64,000 bases of DNA from an uncultured Clostridia bacterium (GCA_947628085.1 CANQYM010000003.1:62001-126000); one strand, 5' to 3'; shown: positions 1-9,568, counted from the first letter of the stretch. Made by a program: numbers and translations. Notes: generated from the sequence alone by a model not told the origin.

Positions 1-3000
1 TTAGCTTCTTCTGCTTTTGTAGTTTCTTGATTAGCTTGAAAATCAATTCCATTTTGAGCACTTTCTTTTTCATATTCTTTAATTTTTTCTTCTAAAAGAT
101 CTTTTATTTGTGTAAGTGCTCTAGTATCAATGTTTTTTTGATATGTGTTATCATAGAAAAATCCAGTTTGTTTTCTTTCTAGCAACATATTTACTTGGTC
201 TAACAATATACTAGCCTTATTATTTGGAATAATTAGTGATAAACTTTCATAAATTTCAACTAAAGAGTTTATCATTTTTGCATTAAATTTTGAATCCCAT
301 AAATCATCTCTATACATTGTAGAGTGTATAGCTTGCAAGGTTCGTAATGTAAAATTACTTTCAGGATTTTCAAACATTAATTTAAAACGATTTTCTGTAA
401 AACTTCCTGTTCTTAAATATTCTTTTATTAATTCATGTTCTCTTATGATGTCATTTTTTATTCTAGGTAAATATGTTTTCTCACCCTCAATTAAAACAAT
501 TTCAATTTTTTTATTAATTCCTGCTGAATCATAAAAACTTTGCATTTGCTCTCTTTTACGTATTGCTATATCTGAAATTTTATCAAAACAAATAATAAAG
601 TCAGGATAGCCAGATGTTATTATAGCTTCATTATGTTCTTCTCTTGTTCCGCTTATAAAATCTTTAATTTTTCTAGGAGTAGTTACTCTACTAGTTTTTC
701 TAATTCTATTATTGTTTGTATCTCTTACAGAACTTAAATCATGCATTGCAAGTAGTGATATGCTTTCTTTTTTATCTGGAATAAATCCATACAACAATTC
801 TTGATTTGGTAAGCTTGATTTTGCATGTGCTATCATTTTATCTGAAATAATTGTTGTACATTTTTCGTCTGGATGATATGTTCTCTTTAACATTAATTTA
901 TAAATTTCATCTTCTGAATCTCGCATAGATTTTTTGTCTAAAACATTTCTTGCTCTTGAACAACAAAATGGCATAATTGTTGAAACTGCTAGATAAAACT
1001 CATCGCCTGACAAAATTTTTACTGGAACAGATTCTCCAGATGTAGATTGCACAATTGTTGTATCCATTGAAAGAATTTTATTTCCCATATTTTGTAAATT
1101 GCTTATTATATCTTCTTTTGAAACAGCCAATAATTCCTCTTTTAACTTATCTGCTAGTTCTTGAAAATTTGTATTACTTATTAATTCTGCATTTTCTTCT
1201 AATAATTTTCTAAATTCTATCAAATTTTTAGCATTTAAAGTTTTAGAAATTATATCTAGTGGCTTATTTGAATGTTTATATAGTTCAGAGTCTGGTAAAT
1301 ACTTTTTATGAAAATATAATTCTTCTATTATCTCTCTTTCAAATTCTTTTCTCTTTTTTGAAGTGTTAGCAGCAAAACTAAATAATCCATTTATTAATTT
1401 AGCTTTTGCTTCTTCAAGTGAAATATCTGGTTCTGATAAAATTCTATCAACACAATATTTATTATAATTTAAAATGTTTTCTATATTAGTTGTATAATAA
1501 GGTTTGTTTTTCTTTTGTCTATATTCAATATATTTGGGATTATTTATTGTTTCTCTATGATTTGCAAAATCTTTAATAATATCTAGTTGTTCTCTTTCGT
1601 TAGATTCATACATTAAAGGATTTGTTTTACAAAAATCAATTAAATCAAAGATGTCTTGATCTGTATAATAAATAGGCTCTTTTCTATCAAATTTTTTTGC
1701 TGAATCACTTATTTTTGTCATAATTGAATATATTTCATGAAGCGGATATTTTTGAATATTTGGGTTTTTAAATATTGGAGGGTAAATTTTAAGAATTTCC
1801 TCTATAAGTCTATAATTTTCATTTACAAAACCTCCATCATAACTTAATCCTAAATTATCTAATTTATCTAATAAATGTTTATATTTGCTAACACTTTTTT
1901 CGTATTTACTTGAAAATATGTCTTGTAAATTGCCTGTTCTTATTATTTCTTTATATTCCTCAGGTGTAAGATTTGATGCCAAATTGTATAAATCAGATAT
2001 TCTAAAATGATAGCCTCTTTTATTAAAATTTTCTAGGTCTTCAAGTTTAATATATGCAGATAAACAAATTATTTTCTTATCAGGAATTTGTCCACTCTCT
2101 CTTATATACATATTATAAGCTTCGTTATGATTTCTTTCCAAATTATAATATAACATAAAATTTTCATCAAAATCCTGCATATCAATTTGTTTAAATCTAC
2201 TTATCTGTTTAAATAAATCATCATGATATCTTTTAAAATTAAATTTTGAATTATTTCTATATCTTATAAAAGTTCTATAAGAAAAAACTTCTTCAAGTTT
2301 TTGTTGATTTATAAGTTCTGTTAGAGTTTCTGGTCTATAGCTATTTAAGATTTCATTTAAAAAAACTATATCTATATTAATTCCTTGTTTTTTTGCTAAA
2401 TTTAAAGTTCTTACTACTCTATTTTCTTTTTCTTGTATAATTTTATTAATAACTTCATCTTCAAAATGAAAGTAATTTATATGTGCAACTTTTATCAAAC
2501 GTTTTGCAGTTTTAGTAGTTAAACGTTCTGGATTTAACGCACTACCAGAATCTCTAATACGCACTCTATCTAACTTATCTGCATCTTTTAAATAATTCAA
2601 AACTAATTCAAAGTCTTTTCTATCTTTTTTAGGTAAGTTTTCTAATCTCTGCATAACTTCTTCTTTGCTTAAAGAATGACATTCTACTGCAAACTTAATT
2701 ATTTCTTGATCCTTTATTGAATATCCGTATAAAAGATCTAGATTCTCTATTTTTATTTTTCCTGCCAAACCATGGTCTGGATCTCTAAAATCACTTTTTC
2801 TTCCAATATCATGAAGCTTTGCTGCTTTTATAATAAGATTTCTATAATGTTCTGGTATTTTATCTAAACTACATAATGCTTCTGCGAAAAATGTTACCCT
2901 TTTTGTGTGAGAAATGCCGTGAACTGCTGAGGAAAAGTATAATTTATAATTATTATCTATATCATCTAGGTCTCTTTCTACTCTATTCATTATGCCTTTT

Positions 3001-3230
3001 TTTCTCATATAAGATAATAAGCCTAAATAGTCATACTGCATATCAAAATTTTTTGTATCACTAAAAAATTTTTGGCAATGGCTATTATAATGTTTAGGAT
3101 CACTATAATAAGCAGTTAATTTATCAGGTATTGTTTTGCTTGAATCTTGTGATTCTCCACGAAGTACTTCTTGATTTGAACCTAAAACTTTTTCTATTAT
3201 GCTATTAAATAAATCACCTATTTTAGACAT
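1..3230 (-). CDS. Large HD-domain protein, C-terminus beyond window edge
   Basis: The frame is open from an ATG at 3228-3230, preceded by GGAGA, to the window edge (about 1,076 codons), so the C-terminus is missing. An HD phosphohydrolase-type domain lies near the N-terminus: HGISH with His about 104 and 108, AAKLHDIGR with HD at 140-141, then AVECHS and LKDADKLDR, the usual metal-ligand order of HD enzymes. About 850 further residues are charged and mostly helical and match nothing I recognise; near residue 900 there is HNEAI followed by a hydrophobic PDFIICFD strand. Metal-dependent phosphohydrolysis is inferred from the HD motifs; the substrate is unknown. The gene diverges from the por operon, with repeat element 1 between them. 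Confidence 0.8.
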   Translation of the reverse strand, partial: MSKIGDLFNSIIEKVLGSNQEVLRGESQDSSKTIPDKLTAYYSDPKHYNSHCQKFFSDTKNFDMQYDYLGLLSYMRKKGIMNRVERDLDDIDNNYKLYFSSAVHGISHTKRVTFFAEALCSLDKIPEHYRNLIIKAAKLHDIGRKSDFRDPDHGLAGKIKIENLDLLYGYSIKDQEIIKFAVECHSLSKEEVMQRLENLPKKDRKDFELVLNYLKDADKLDRVRIRDSGSALNPERLTTKTAKRLIKVAHINYFHFEDEVINKIIQEKENRVVRTLNLAKKQGINIDIVFLNEILNSYRPETLTELINQQKLEEVFSYRTFIRYRNNSKFNFKRYHDDLFKQISRFKQIDMQDFDENFMLYYNLERNHNEAYNMYIRESGQIPDKKIICLSAYIKLEDLENFNKRGYHFRISDLYNLASNLTPEEYKEIIRTGNLQDIFSSKYEKSVSKYKHLLDKLDNLGLSYDGGFVNENYRLIEEILKIYPPIFKNPNIQKYPLHEIYSIMTKISDSAKKFDRKEPIYYTDQDIFDLIDFCKTNPLMYESNEREQLDIIKDFANHRETINNPKYIEYRQKKNKPYYTTNIENILNYNKYCVDRILSEPDISLEEAKAKLINGLFSFAANTSKKRKEFEREIIEELYFHKKYLPDSELYKHSNKPLDIISKTLNAKNLIEFRKLLEENAELISNTNFQELADKLKEELLAVSKEDIISNLQNMGNKILSMDTTIVQSTSGESVPVKILSGDEFYLAVSTIMPFCCSRARNVLDKKSMRDSEDEIYKLMLKRTYHPDEKCTTIISDKMIAHAKSSLPNQELLYGFIPDKKESISLLAMHDLSSVRDTNNNRIRKTSRVTTPRKIKDFISGTREEHNEAIITSGYPDFIICFDKISDIAIRKREQMQSFYDSAGINKKIEIVLIEGEKTYLPRIKNDIIREHELIKEYLRTGSFTENRFKLMFENPESNFTLRTLQAIHSTMYRDDLWDSKFNAKMINSLVEIYESLSLIIPNNKASILLDQVNMLLERKQTGFFYDNTYQKNIDTRALTQIKDLLEEKIKEYEKESAQNGIDFQANQETTKAEEA

Positions 3231-3361
3231 ACTTTCTCCATTTTAAAATATTTGATATCATTATACTACATAAAAAGGGAAAAACTTGTAATGTAATGCT
3301 TTTAAAATAAAATTGTAACATTCAATTTATAAATTTCCTAACCTCAATTTATAAATTTACC

Positions 3362-3527
3362 TTAATCTTAACCTGTAATTTATATACTTTATTAAGTGAC
3401 TTGGTGTCGCAATCTTCTTTTTTTAAAATAAACAAAAGGAAGATTGCTCCAATCGCACTTCGCTTACGCTTCGTTTGGTCGCTTACGCGTCACTTTATAA
3501 AATATATAAATTACAGGTTAAGATTAA
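3362..3527. repeat. Fold-back repeat, type 1, copy 1
   Basis: A 31-base arm at 3362-3392 is the inverted complement of 3497-3527 with one mismatch. Between the arms lies a conserved core of about 100 bases (3395-3494) beginning AGTGACTTGG and ending GCGTCACT. Inside the core, GCAATCTTC pairs with GAAGATTGC, and GCTTACGC occurs twice. The same core recurs at 6983, 10966 and 33961 and as a half copy at 28996, but the arms differ at every locus. It lies between divergent genes. It could be a MITE/REP-like element or a structured RNA; I cannot place it in a named family. Confidence 0.85.
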
Positions 3528-3632
3528 ATAAGATAAGTAAATAAATTAATTAATTAGTTAATTTATTAAAATTAAAATAAATTAGACTAATTGATATAGT
3601 TGATTTTATAAAAAAGTTAATCTTTATCTGTA

Positions 3633-3661
3633 TTGACTTTTTGCGGTAAAAAATATATATT
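3633..3661 (+). promoter_or_regulatory. Sigma-A-type promoter of the por operon
   Basis: TTGACT (3633-3638) and TATATT (3656-3661) are separated by 17 bases, about 60 bases upstream of porC. This is a good match to the housekeeping consensus. Confidence 0.65.
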
Positions 3662-3724
3662 GTATGTTAGTAAATAATATGTAAAACATATTACATATAA
3701 AATAAATTTTATAGGGAGGTTTCA

Positions 3725-4303
3725 ATGAGCAATTTAATTGAAATTAGATGGCATGGTAGAGGCGGTCAAGGTGCTAAAACAGCTTCTCTTCTTCTAGCAG
3801 ATGCAGCATTTAATACTGGAAAATATATTCAAGGTTTCCCTGAATATGGTCCAGAAAGAATGGGTGCTCCTATTACAGCTTACAACAGAATTAGTGACAC
3901 ACCAATTACTGTTCATTCAAATATTTATGAACCTAATTATGTAGTTGTTGTAGATGATACTTTACTTGATTCTGTTGATGTTACAGCTGGATTAAAACCA
4001 GATGGAGCAATTATTATTAATACTACAAAAGATGGAGATGAATTAAAAAAATCTCTAAAAAATTATTCTGGAAGCATTTATAAAATAGATGCAAGAAAAG
4101 TTTCTATGGAAACACTAGGAAAATATTTTCCAAATACTCCAATGCTTGCAGCTGTTGTTAAAGTAAGTGGAATTATGTCTGAAGAAGCATTCTTAGAAGA
4201 TATGATTGGTTCTTTCAAACATAAATTTGCAAAAAAACCAGAAGTTATTGAAGGTAATATGAAAGCCTTAGAAATGGCTTTAAAAGAAGTAACTAAGGTT
4301 TAG
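3725..4303 (+). CDS. porC: Pyruvate:ferredoxin oxidoreductase, gamma subunit
   Basis: 192 residues, the usual size of the separate gamma subunit. The N-terminal EIRWHGRGGQGAKTA and the later EYGPERMGAPI are the family signature of the domain that helps bind coenzyme A. It works with the delta, alpha and beta subunits downstream to convert pyruvate, CoA and oxidised ferredoxin to acetyl-CoA, CO2 and reduced ferredoxin in the cytoplasm. GGGAGG precedes the ATG. It is the first gene of a gamma-delta-alpha-beta operon with gaps of 12, 41 and 32 bases, the order found in other four-subunit pyruvate oxidoreductases. Pyruvate is favoured over other 2-oxoacids by operon order and subunit sizes, but is not proved by sequence. 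Confidence 0.88.
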   Translation: MSNLIEIRWHGRGGQGAKTASLLLADAAFNTGKYIQGFPEYGPERMGAPITAYNRISDTPITVHSNIYEPNYVVVVDDTLLDSVDVTAGLKPDGAIIINTTKDGDELKKSLKNYSGSIYKIDARKVSMETLGKYFPNTPMLAAVVKVSGIMSEEAFLEDMIGSFKHKFAKKPEVIEGNMKALEMALKEVTKV

Positions 4304-4315
4304 AAAGGAGCTATT

Positions 4316-4606
4316 ATGACAAGCGATAAATTAAATGCAAAAACACCTATAAATGAACTTACAATAGGTGGAAATATTTATACTGCTGGCAATGCAAAAG
4401 AATTTAAAACTGGCGATTGGCGTTCTACAACACCTGTTTTTAAACCAGAACTTTGCAAGCAATGTGGACTTTGTTTTCCTGTTTGCCCTGATGATGCAAT
4501 TCCAGTTGGTAAAGATTTAAAAAGAGGAGATTTCAATTATGATGCTTGCAAAGGATGTGGCGTTTGTGCTAAAGTTTGTCCTTTTAAAGCAATTGAAATG
4601 AAATAA
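4316..4606 (+). CDS. porD: Pyruvate:ferredoxin oxidoreductase, delta subunit (2[4Fe-4S] ferredoxin)
   Basis: 96 residues. Two complete cluster motifs, CKQCGLCFPVCP and CKGCGVCAKVCP, each give CxxCxxCxxxCP, so the protein carries two [4Fe-4S] clusters and passes electrons from the thiamine site of the beta subunit to external ferredoxin. The N-terminal part (about 40 residues, with TGDWRSTTPVF) is the usual extension of PorD subunits and differs from free ferredoxins. AAAGGAG precedes the ATG, 12 bases after porC. Confidence 0.9.
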   Translation: MTSDKLNAKTPINELTIGGNIYTAGNAKEFKTGDWRSTTPVFKPELCKQCGLCFPVCPDDAIPVGKDLKRGDFNYDACKGCGVCAKVCPFKAIEMK

Positions 4607-4647
4607 AGTAGATTTTAAAAAAATAAATAATAGAAAGGAAAATTATT

Positions 4648-5829
4648 ATGGGAATAAGAGAAAGATTAAGTGGTAATGAAGCAGCAGCTATTGCAATGAA
4701 ACAAATTAATCCAGATGTTGTTGCAGCATTTCCTATCACACCTTCAACAGAAATACCTCAATATTTTTCAAGTTTTGTAAGCAATGGTCAAGTTGATACA
4801 GAATTTGTTGCTGTTGAAAGTGAACATAGTGCTATGAGTGCTTGTATTGGTGCAGAATCAGCTGGAGCAAGAGCAATGACAGCTACTTCAGCAAATGGTT
4901 TATCTTTAATGTGGGAAATGATTTATATAGCTTCTAGTTTAAGGTTACCTATAGTTATGTCTTTAGTAAATAGAGCCGTTTCTGGTCCTTTAAACATTCA
5001 TAATGATCATTCAGATGCTATGGGTGTTAGAGATGCCGGATGGATTATGTTATTTTCTGAAACAAATCAGGAAGCTTATGACAATTTAATAATGGCTCAC
5101 AAAATAGCAGAACATAAAGATGTTCAATTACCTTTAATGGTATGTCAAGATGGATTTATAACATCACATTCAATTGAAAATATTGAATTATTAGAAGACG
5201 ATGTTGTTAAAAATTTCGTTGGAAAATATAAACCAGAACATTATTTATTAAATGATAAAGAACCTATCGCAGTTGGTCCTTTAGATTTACAAGCTTATCT
5301 TTTTGAGCACAAAGCTCAACAAGCAGAAGCTATGAGAAATGCAAAGAAAGTAATTGCAGAAGTTGCAGAAGAATTTGAAAAAATTTCTGGAAGAAAATAT
5401 GAATTCTTCGAAAAATATAAATTAGATGATGCAGAATTAGTTGTAGTTTGTATGAACTCAACTGCAGGAACTACAAAAGCTGCTATAGATGAATTAAGAG
5501 CACAAGGAATTAAAGCTGGACTTCTAAAAATTAGAATGTTTAGACCATTCCCTGCTGAAGAAGTAGCAGAAGTTTTAAAAAATGCAAAAGCTGTTGCTGT
5601 ACTTGATAAAGCAGATTCTTTAAATGGATGCGGTGGTGCATTATTTGAAGATGTTGTTTCAGGTATGTATGTTAGCAATATTCATGTTCCAACATTAAGC
5701 TATGTATATGGAATTGGTGGTAGAGATACTACTGTAAATGAAATTAAAACAGTTTATACAGATTTAAGCAAAGTTGTATCTAGCGGAAGCATAGATAATC
5801 CTTATAGATACTTAGGCTTAAGAAAATAA
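4648..5829 (+). CDS. porA: Pyruvate:ferredoxin oxidoreductase, alpha subunit
   Basis: 393 residues, typical of the separate alpha subunit. The N-terminal GNEAAAIAMKQINPDVVAAFPITPSTEI segment (begins at residue 9) is the pyrimidine-binding domain signature of 2-oxoacid oxidoreductases; the C-terminal half resembles a transketolase-type domain II. It pairs with PorB to form the thiamine diphosphate active site. AGAAAGGAAA precedes the ATG. The gene is complete, without frameshift, and has the same codon use as its neighbours. Confidence 0.9.
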   Translation: MGIRERLSGNEAAAIAMKQINPDVVAAFPITPSTEIPQYFSSFVSNGQVDTEFVAVESEHSAMSACIGAESAGARAMTATSANGLSLMWEMIYIASSLRLPIVMSLVNRAVSGPLNIHNDHSDAMGVRDAGWIMLFSETNQEAYDNLIMAHKIAEHKDVQLPLMVCQDGFITSHSIENIELLEDDVVKNFVGKYKPEHYLLNDKEPIAVGPLDLQAYLFEHKAQQAEAMRNAKKVIAEVAEEFEKISGRKYEFFEKYKLDDAELVVVCMNSTAGTTKAAIDELRAQGIKAGLLKIRMFRPFPAEEVAEVLKNAKAVAVLDKADSLNGCGGALFEDVVSGMYVSNIHVPTLSYVYGIGGRDTTVNEIKTVYTDLSKVVSSGSIDNPYRYLGLRK

Positions 5830-5861
5830 TTAAAAATATTAATTGGAAAGGATGGATTAAA

Positions 5862-6815
5862 ATGCCTTATAATCATAAAGAAATAGTGGCTAATAAGCCT
5901 TCAAGATTTACTTCTGGTCATAGAATGTGTGCTGGTTGCGGTGCACCAGCTGTTGCCAGAATGGTATTAAGAGCTGTTAAGCCAGAAGATCATGCAGTTA
6001 TTGCATGTGCTACTGGATGTATGGAAGTTTCTACTTTCATCTATCCATATACTGCTTGGACAGACTCATTTATTCACACAGCTTTTGAATGTGCAGGAGC
6101 TACTTTAAGTGGAGTTGAAGCTGCATACAAATCTATGAAACGTCAAGGAAAATTACCAGAAGACAAAACAACAAAATTTATTGCATTTGGTGGAGATGGT
6201 GGTACTTACGATATAGGACTTCAAAGTTTATCAGGTGCCATGGAAAGAGGACATGATATGGTTTATGTATGTTATGATAATGGTGCATACATGAACACAG
6301 GTATTCAACGTTCTTCTGCTACACCAAAATTTGCAGATACAACAACTACTCCAGCAGGAAGTGTTATCCCTGGAAAAATGCAATCTCGTAAAGATTTAGC
6401 AAAAATTATGGTAGGTCATCACCTTCCATATGTTGCACAAACAATAGCACTTAATAATTTCGCAGATTTATATCAAAAGTCTGAAAAAGCAATTTACACA
6501 GAAGGACCTTGCTTCTTAAATGTACTTGCTCCATGTCCTAGAGGATGGGGTTACAATACAGAAGATTTAATGCAAATAAACAAATTAGCTGTTGAAACAT
6601 GCTATTGGCCTTTATATGAAGTTGTTGATGGAGTTTATAAAATTACTTATAAACCTGCTAACAAACTTCCAATTGAAGAATTCTTAAGACCACAAAAGAG
6701 ATTTAGACATATGTTTAAACCAGGAAATGAGTGGATGATTGAAGAATTCCAAAAAGAAGTTGATAGTAGATGGCAAGAACTTCTTGATTTAGAAGCAATG
6801 ACAAATAAACAATAA
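5862..6815 (+). CDS. porB: Pyruvate:ferredoxin oxidoreductase, beta subunit (thiamine diphosphate-binding)
   Basis: 317 residues. Cys residues in MCAGCG (about 23-26), ATGC (about 53) and APCPRG (about 226) fit the four ligands of the proximal [4Fe-4S] cluster. GDGG at about 111-114 followed by N140 gives the thiamine diphosphate/Mg2+ motif. It is the catalytic partner of PorA. It is the last gene of the operon and is followed directly by a strong terminator. Confidence 0.9.
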   Translation: MPYNHKEIVANKPSRFTSGHRMCAGCGAPAVARMVLRAVKPEDHAVIACATGCMEVSTFIYPYTAWTDSFIHTAFECAGATLSGVEAAYKSMKRQGKLPEDKTTKFIAFGGDGGTYDIGLQSLSGAMERGHDMVYVCYDNGAYMNTGIQRSSATPKFADTTTTPAGSVIPGKMQSRKDLAKIMVGHHLPYVAQTIALNNFADLYQKSEKAIYTEGPCFLNVLAPCPRGWGYNTEDLMQINKLAVETCYWPLYEVVDGVYKITYKPANKLPIEEFLRPQKRFRHMFKPGNEWMIEEFQKEVDSRWQELLDLEAMTNKQ

Positions 6816-6826
6816 AAATTTTTTTT

Positions 6827-6860
6827 AAAGCCTCAATTATTTTTAATTGGGGCTTTTTTA
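6827..6860 (+). terminator. Terminator of the por operon
   Basis: AAAGCC(T)CAATTA pairs with TAATTGGGGCTTT around a short loop and is followed by a T run, 12 bases after the porB stop. Confidence 0.85.
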
Positions 6861-6948
6861 TTTTCAAAAATTTTTTTATTTTAAAATTAAAATCTCTTCA
6901 ATTTTATTTTAAAATTGAAAATTTTTTTAACTTAATTTTAAAATTTAG

Positions 6949-7112
6949 TAACCTCTTATTAGTGCAAAATATTTATTTTTTTAGTGACTTGGTGTCGCAA
7001 TCTTCTCTTAAAAAAAAGAAAAGGAAGATTGCTCCAATCGCACTTCGCTTACGCTTCGTTTGATCGCTTACGCGTCACTTAAAAATAAATATTTTGCACT
7101 AATAAGAGGTTA
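6949..7112. repeat. Fold-back repeat, type 1, copy 2
   Basis: A perfect 32-base inverted repeat (6949-6980 with 7081-7112) encloses the conserved core (6983-7079; AGTGACTTGG to GCGTCACT). The arm sequence is unrelated to that of copy 1. It sits between co-directional porB and rsmA, after the por terminator. Confidence 0.87.
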
Positions 7113-7174
7113 AATAATTGAATTTTAAAAAAAATTATAGTAAAATATAACAAATTTTATTAAAGGAATAAAAA

Positions 7175-8023
7175 ATGAATTTAGAACAAGAAACCAAATT
7201 TATTATGAAAAAATATAATATAACAGCAAACAAAGGTTATGGTCAAAATTTTCTTATAGATGAAACTATAATTCAAGAAATTGTAAATAAAGCCAATATT
7301 TCAAAAGATGATTTAATTATAGAAATTGGCCCTGGTCTTGGAAGTCTTACCTCTGCCCTTTTAGAAAAAGCTGGAAAAGTAATTTGCATTGAGCTTGACA
7401 AGAAAATGATAAACTTACTTAATGATAGATTTTCTTTATATAATAATTTTGAATTAATTAATGATGATATCTTAAAAGTTAATTTGCAAGAAATTATAAA
7501 TAATAACAATTTTAAAAATGCTAAAGTTGTAGCAAATTTACCATACTACATTACTACCCCTATTATTATGAAATTGTTAGAGGAAAAATTAAATTTGAAA
7601 AGTATTACTGTTATGGTTCAAAAAGAAGTTGCTTTAAGACTTGCTGAAAAACCTGGCGGAAAAGAAACTGGAAGTATTACTTACAGTATAAATTATTATG
7701 CAAATCCAGAAATTATATTAAATGTTCCTAAAGAAAGTTTTATTCCAAGCCCTAAAGTAGATTCGGCAGTTCTTAAGTTAGAAATTTTAAATAAGCCTAA
7801 AGTTAATGTTGCAGACGAAAAACTATTTTTCAAAATTATAAAAGCATCTTTTTTACAAAAAAGAAAAACTCTTATAAACTCTCTTTCAAACAGTGGAATT
7901 ATAAGTAAAGATGCTATAGAAAAAATCTTAAATGAATTAAATATAGATATTAAAGTTCGAGCTGAGGAACTCTCTCTTGAAGATTTTGCAAATATAACAG
8001 AAAAAGTTTTTAATATTAAATAA
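7175..8023 (+). CDS. rsmA: 16S rRNA (adenine1518/1519-N6)-dimethyltransferase
   Basis: 282 residues, normal for RsmA/KsgA. The N-terminal NKGYGQNFLID is the family signature. IEIGPGLGSLTS (49-60) binds S-adenosylmethionine, IELDKK is the acidic loop, and NLPYYITTPI (121-130) is the catalytic motif of adenine N6-dimethylases. It methylates two adjacent adenines near the 3' end of 16S rRNA during small-subunit maturation. AAAGGAAT precedes the ATG. It is a single-gene unit that converges with the TSCPD gene across a shared terminator. Confidence 0.95.
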   Translation: MNLEQETKFIMKKYNITANKGYGQNFLIDETIIQEIVNKANISKDDLIIEIGPGLGSLTSALLEKAGKVICIELDKKMINLLNDRFSLYNNFELINDDILKVNLQEIINNNNFKNAKVVANLPYYITTPIIMKLLEEKLNLKSITVMVQKEVALRLAEKPGGKETGSITYSINYYANPEIILNVPKESFIPSPKVDSAVLKLEILNKPKVNVADEKLFFKIIKASFLQKRKTLINSLSNSGIISKDAIEKILNELNIDIKVRAEELSLEDFANITEKVFNIK

Positions 8024-8033
8024 TATTTAACCA

Positions 8034-8067
8034 TAAAAAAATCCTAAAGCGTTTTAGGATTTTTTTA
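8034..8067. terminator. Bidirectional terminator between rsmA and the TSCPD gene
   Basis: AAAAAATCCTAAA pairs with TTTAGGATTTTTTT. An A tract on one side and a T tract on the other serve both converging genes. Confidence 0.85.
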
Positions 8068-8070
8068 CTT

Positions 8071-8325
8071 TTATGCTATTTTTTCTTTAATTTGCTCTAA
8101 TGCTCTTGCTAATTGATCTGGACAAGATGTCCCTCTTCCTGCACAATCAATACCTTTTAATCTTTTAATTGCTTCATTTATGTTCATTCCCTCAACTAGT
8201 CTTGAAACTCCTTGGGTATTTCCTGAACATCCACCTATTATTTCAACCTTTTTAATTATTTCTCCTTCTACTTCAATATCCATTTCCATAGAACACACAC
8301 CTTTTGGTTCGTATTTAAATACCAT
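8071..8325 (-). CDS. TSCPD-domain protein with four conserved cysteines
   Basis: 84 residues. GVCS, GGCSGNTQGVSRLVEGM, GIDC and TSCPDQLARAL match the small stand-alone TSCPD family whose fold also occurs at the C-terminus of class II ribonucleotide reductases. The conserved cysteines suggest a metal site; the biochemical role is not known. I place the start at 8325: GGAGGG lies at the right distance before this ATG, while the upstream ATG at 8340 overlaps that Shine-Dalgarno sequence. It lies 34 bases downstream of dgt on the same strand, which hints at a deoxynucleotide link but does not prove one. Confidence 0.85.
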   Translation of the reverse strand: MVFKYEPKGVCSMEMDIEVEGEIIKKVEIIGGCSGNTQGVSRLVEGMNINEAIKRLKGIDCAGRGTSCPDQLARALEQIKEKIA

Positions 8326-8359
8326 ATTTTTTCCCTCCATAAATATCTTTATTTAATTT

Positions 8360-9568
8360 TTAGAAACTTATAATTTCATTATATATTCTTACAATATATT
8401 GGTCTGTCATTCCTGACATATAATTTATTATTGCCCTACAATAATTTTTTATGTCATTTAAATCATATACTATTTTATTAACATATTTATCATTTTCTCT
8501 TCCATCTGAATTAGAAAATGTTTCAAGCCAATTAGAAAATTCTTCAGCTAAAAATGGATAATATCTTTTCATTTTTCTTATATTTTTTACTGTGGCTGTA
8601 CCATTATATTCTTTTTTCAATGTATAAAAAATTTCATTCATCAAAACTGTAAAATACCTAATAGTTGGCTGTATTTTAGGATTTTTATAAATTTTTTCAT
8701 TGTTAAAATTTCTTATTTTTTCCATTACTTCATGGGCTTCTTGAGAAAACTTTAAACCTTCTTCCAACGTACTATTTTTACACAAATCTCCTGTTAAATA
8801 TCCAATTATATTAGTGTTATTTACTTTTATATTTTCTATTTCTTTATCTATGGTTTGCAAATCTCTATCGTTCAAAAGGTTCATCTCTCTAGCATCTTCC
8901 AAATCTCTTCCTAAATAAGAAATATTATCTGCTATTTTAACAGCACATGCTTCCCAAGTAAATGGATCATATTTGTTTGAATAATTAAATTCTTTTAAAT
9001 TTATATTTTTTTCTCTTGGTTTTTGACCAGATATGCTTGGATTTCCACAATGTCCTAAAATTCCATCTCGTACAGCATAAGTTAAATTCAAATTTCTTTT
9101 TAGTCCTGCTGTATCTCTTAATAGTTCTAAGTCATCTACAAATTTTAATCCATTTTCGCCATGCCAAAATTTTTCCCCATATTCTCTTTCTGATATTTCA
9201 GATAATATTCTTTCTCCTTGATGTCCAAATGGACTATGACCTATATCGTGTACAACTGCTATTGCTTTCGTAAGTTCTGTATTTAATCCCAAATAATTTG
9301 CAATAGTGTTGCTTATTGATTCTACTAAGTTTACATGCTCTATTCTTGTGCAAATATGGTCATTTTTTGGTGCAAAAAACACCTGTGTTTTATGTTTTAA
9401 TCGTCTATATGCATTGCAATTAATCACTCTTGTGTAATCTCTATCAAATTCTGTACGCATTGGTGCATCGCCATAAATGGGATTATACAGTTTTTCTTCT
9501 CTTTTAATTGCTTGTTCCCATTTAGGATTTCCCTCAAACATTGCCTCTTTCTCAAATTTTTTTATCAT
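8360..9568 (-). CDS. dgt: Deoxyguanosine triphosphate triphosphohydrolase-like protein
   Basis: 402 residues. It has the HD-domain arrangement of dNTP triphosphohydrolases: RRLKHKTQVF near 56-65, RIEHVN (His 78), VVHDIGHSPFGHQGE (HD 107-108, His 111 and 116) and a later Asp in VKIADNISYLGRDLED. The family hydrolyses dNTPs to deoxynucleosides and triphosphate. It is probably transcribed with hslO, 13 bases upstream. The start is preceded by AAAGGTG. Substrate range is inferred from the family. Confidence 0.9.
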   Translation of the reverse strand: MIKKFEKEAMFEGNPKWEQAIKREEKLYNPIYGDAPMRTEFDRDYTRVINCNAYRRLKHKTQVFFAPKNDHICTRIEHVNLVESISNTIANYLGLNTELTKAIAVVHDIGHSPFGHQGERILSEISEREYGEKFWHGENGLKFVDDLELLRDTAGLKRNLNLTYAVRDGILGHCGNPSISGQKPREKNINLKEFNYSNKYDPFTWEACAVKIADNISYLGRDLEDAREMNLLNDRDLQTIDKEIENIKVNNTNIIGYLTGDLCKNSTLEEGLKFSQEAHEVMEKIRNFNNEKIYKNPKIQPTIRYFTVLMNEIFYTLKKEYNGTATVKNIRKMKRYYPFLAEEFSNWLETFSNSDGRENDKYVNKIVYDLNDIKNYCRAIINYMSGMTDQYIVRIYNEIISF

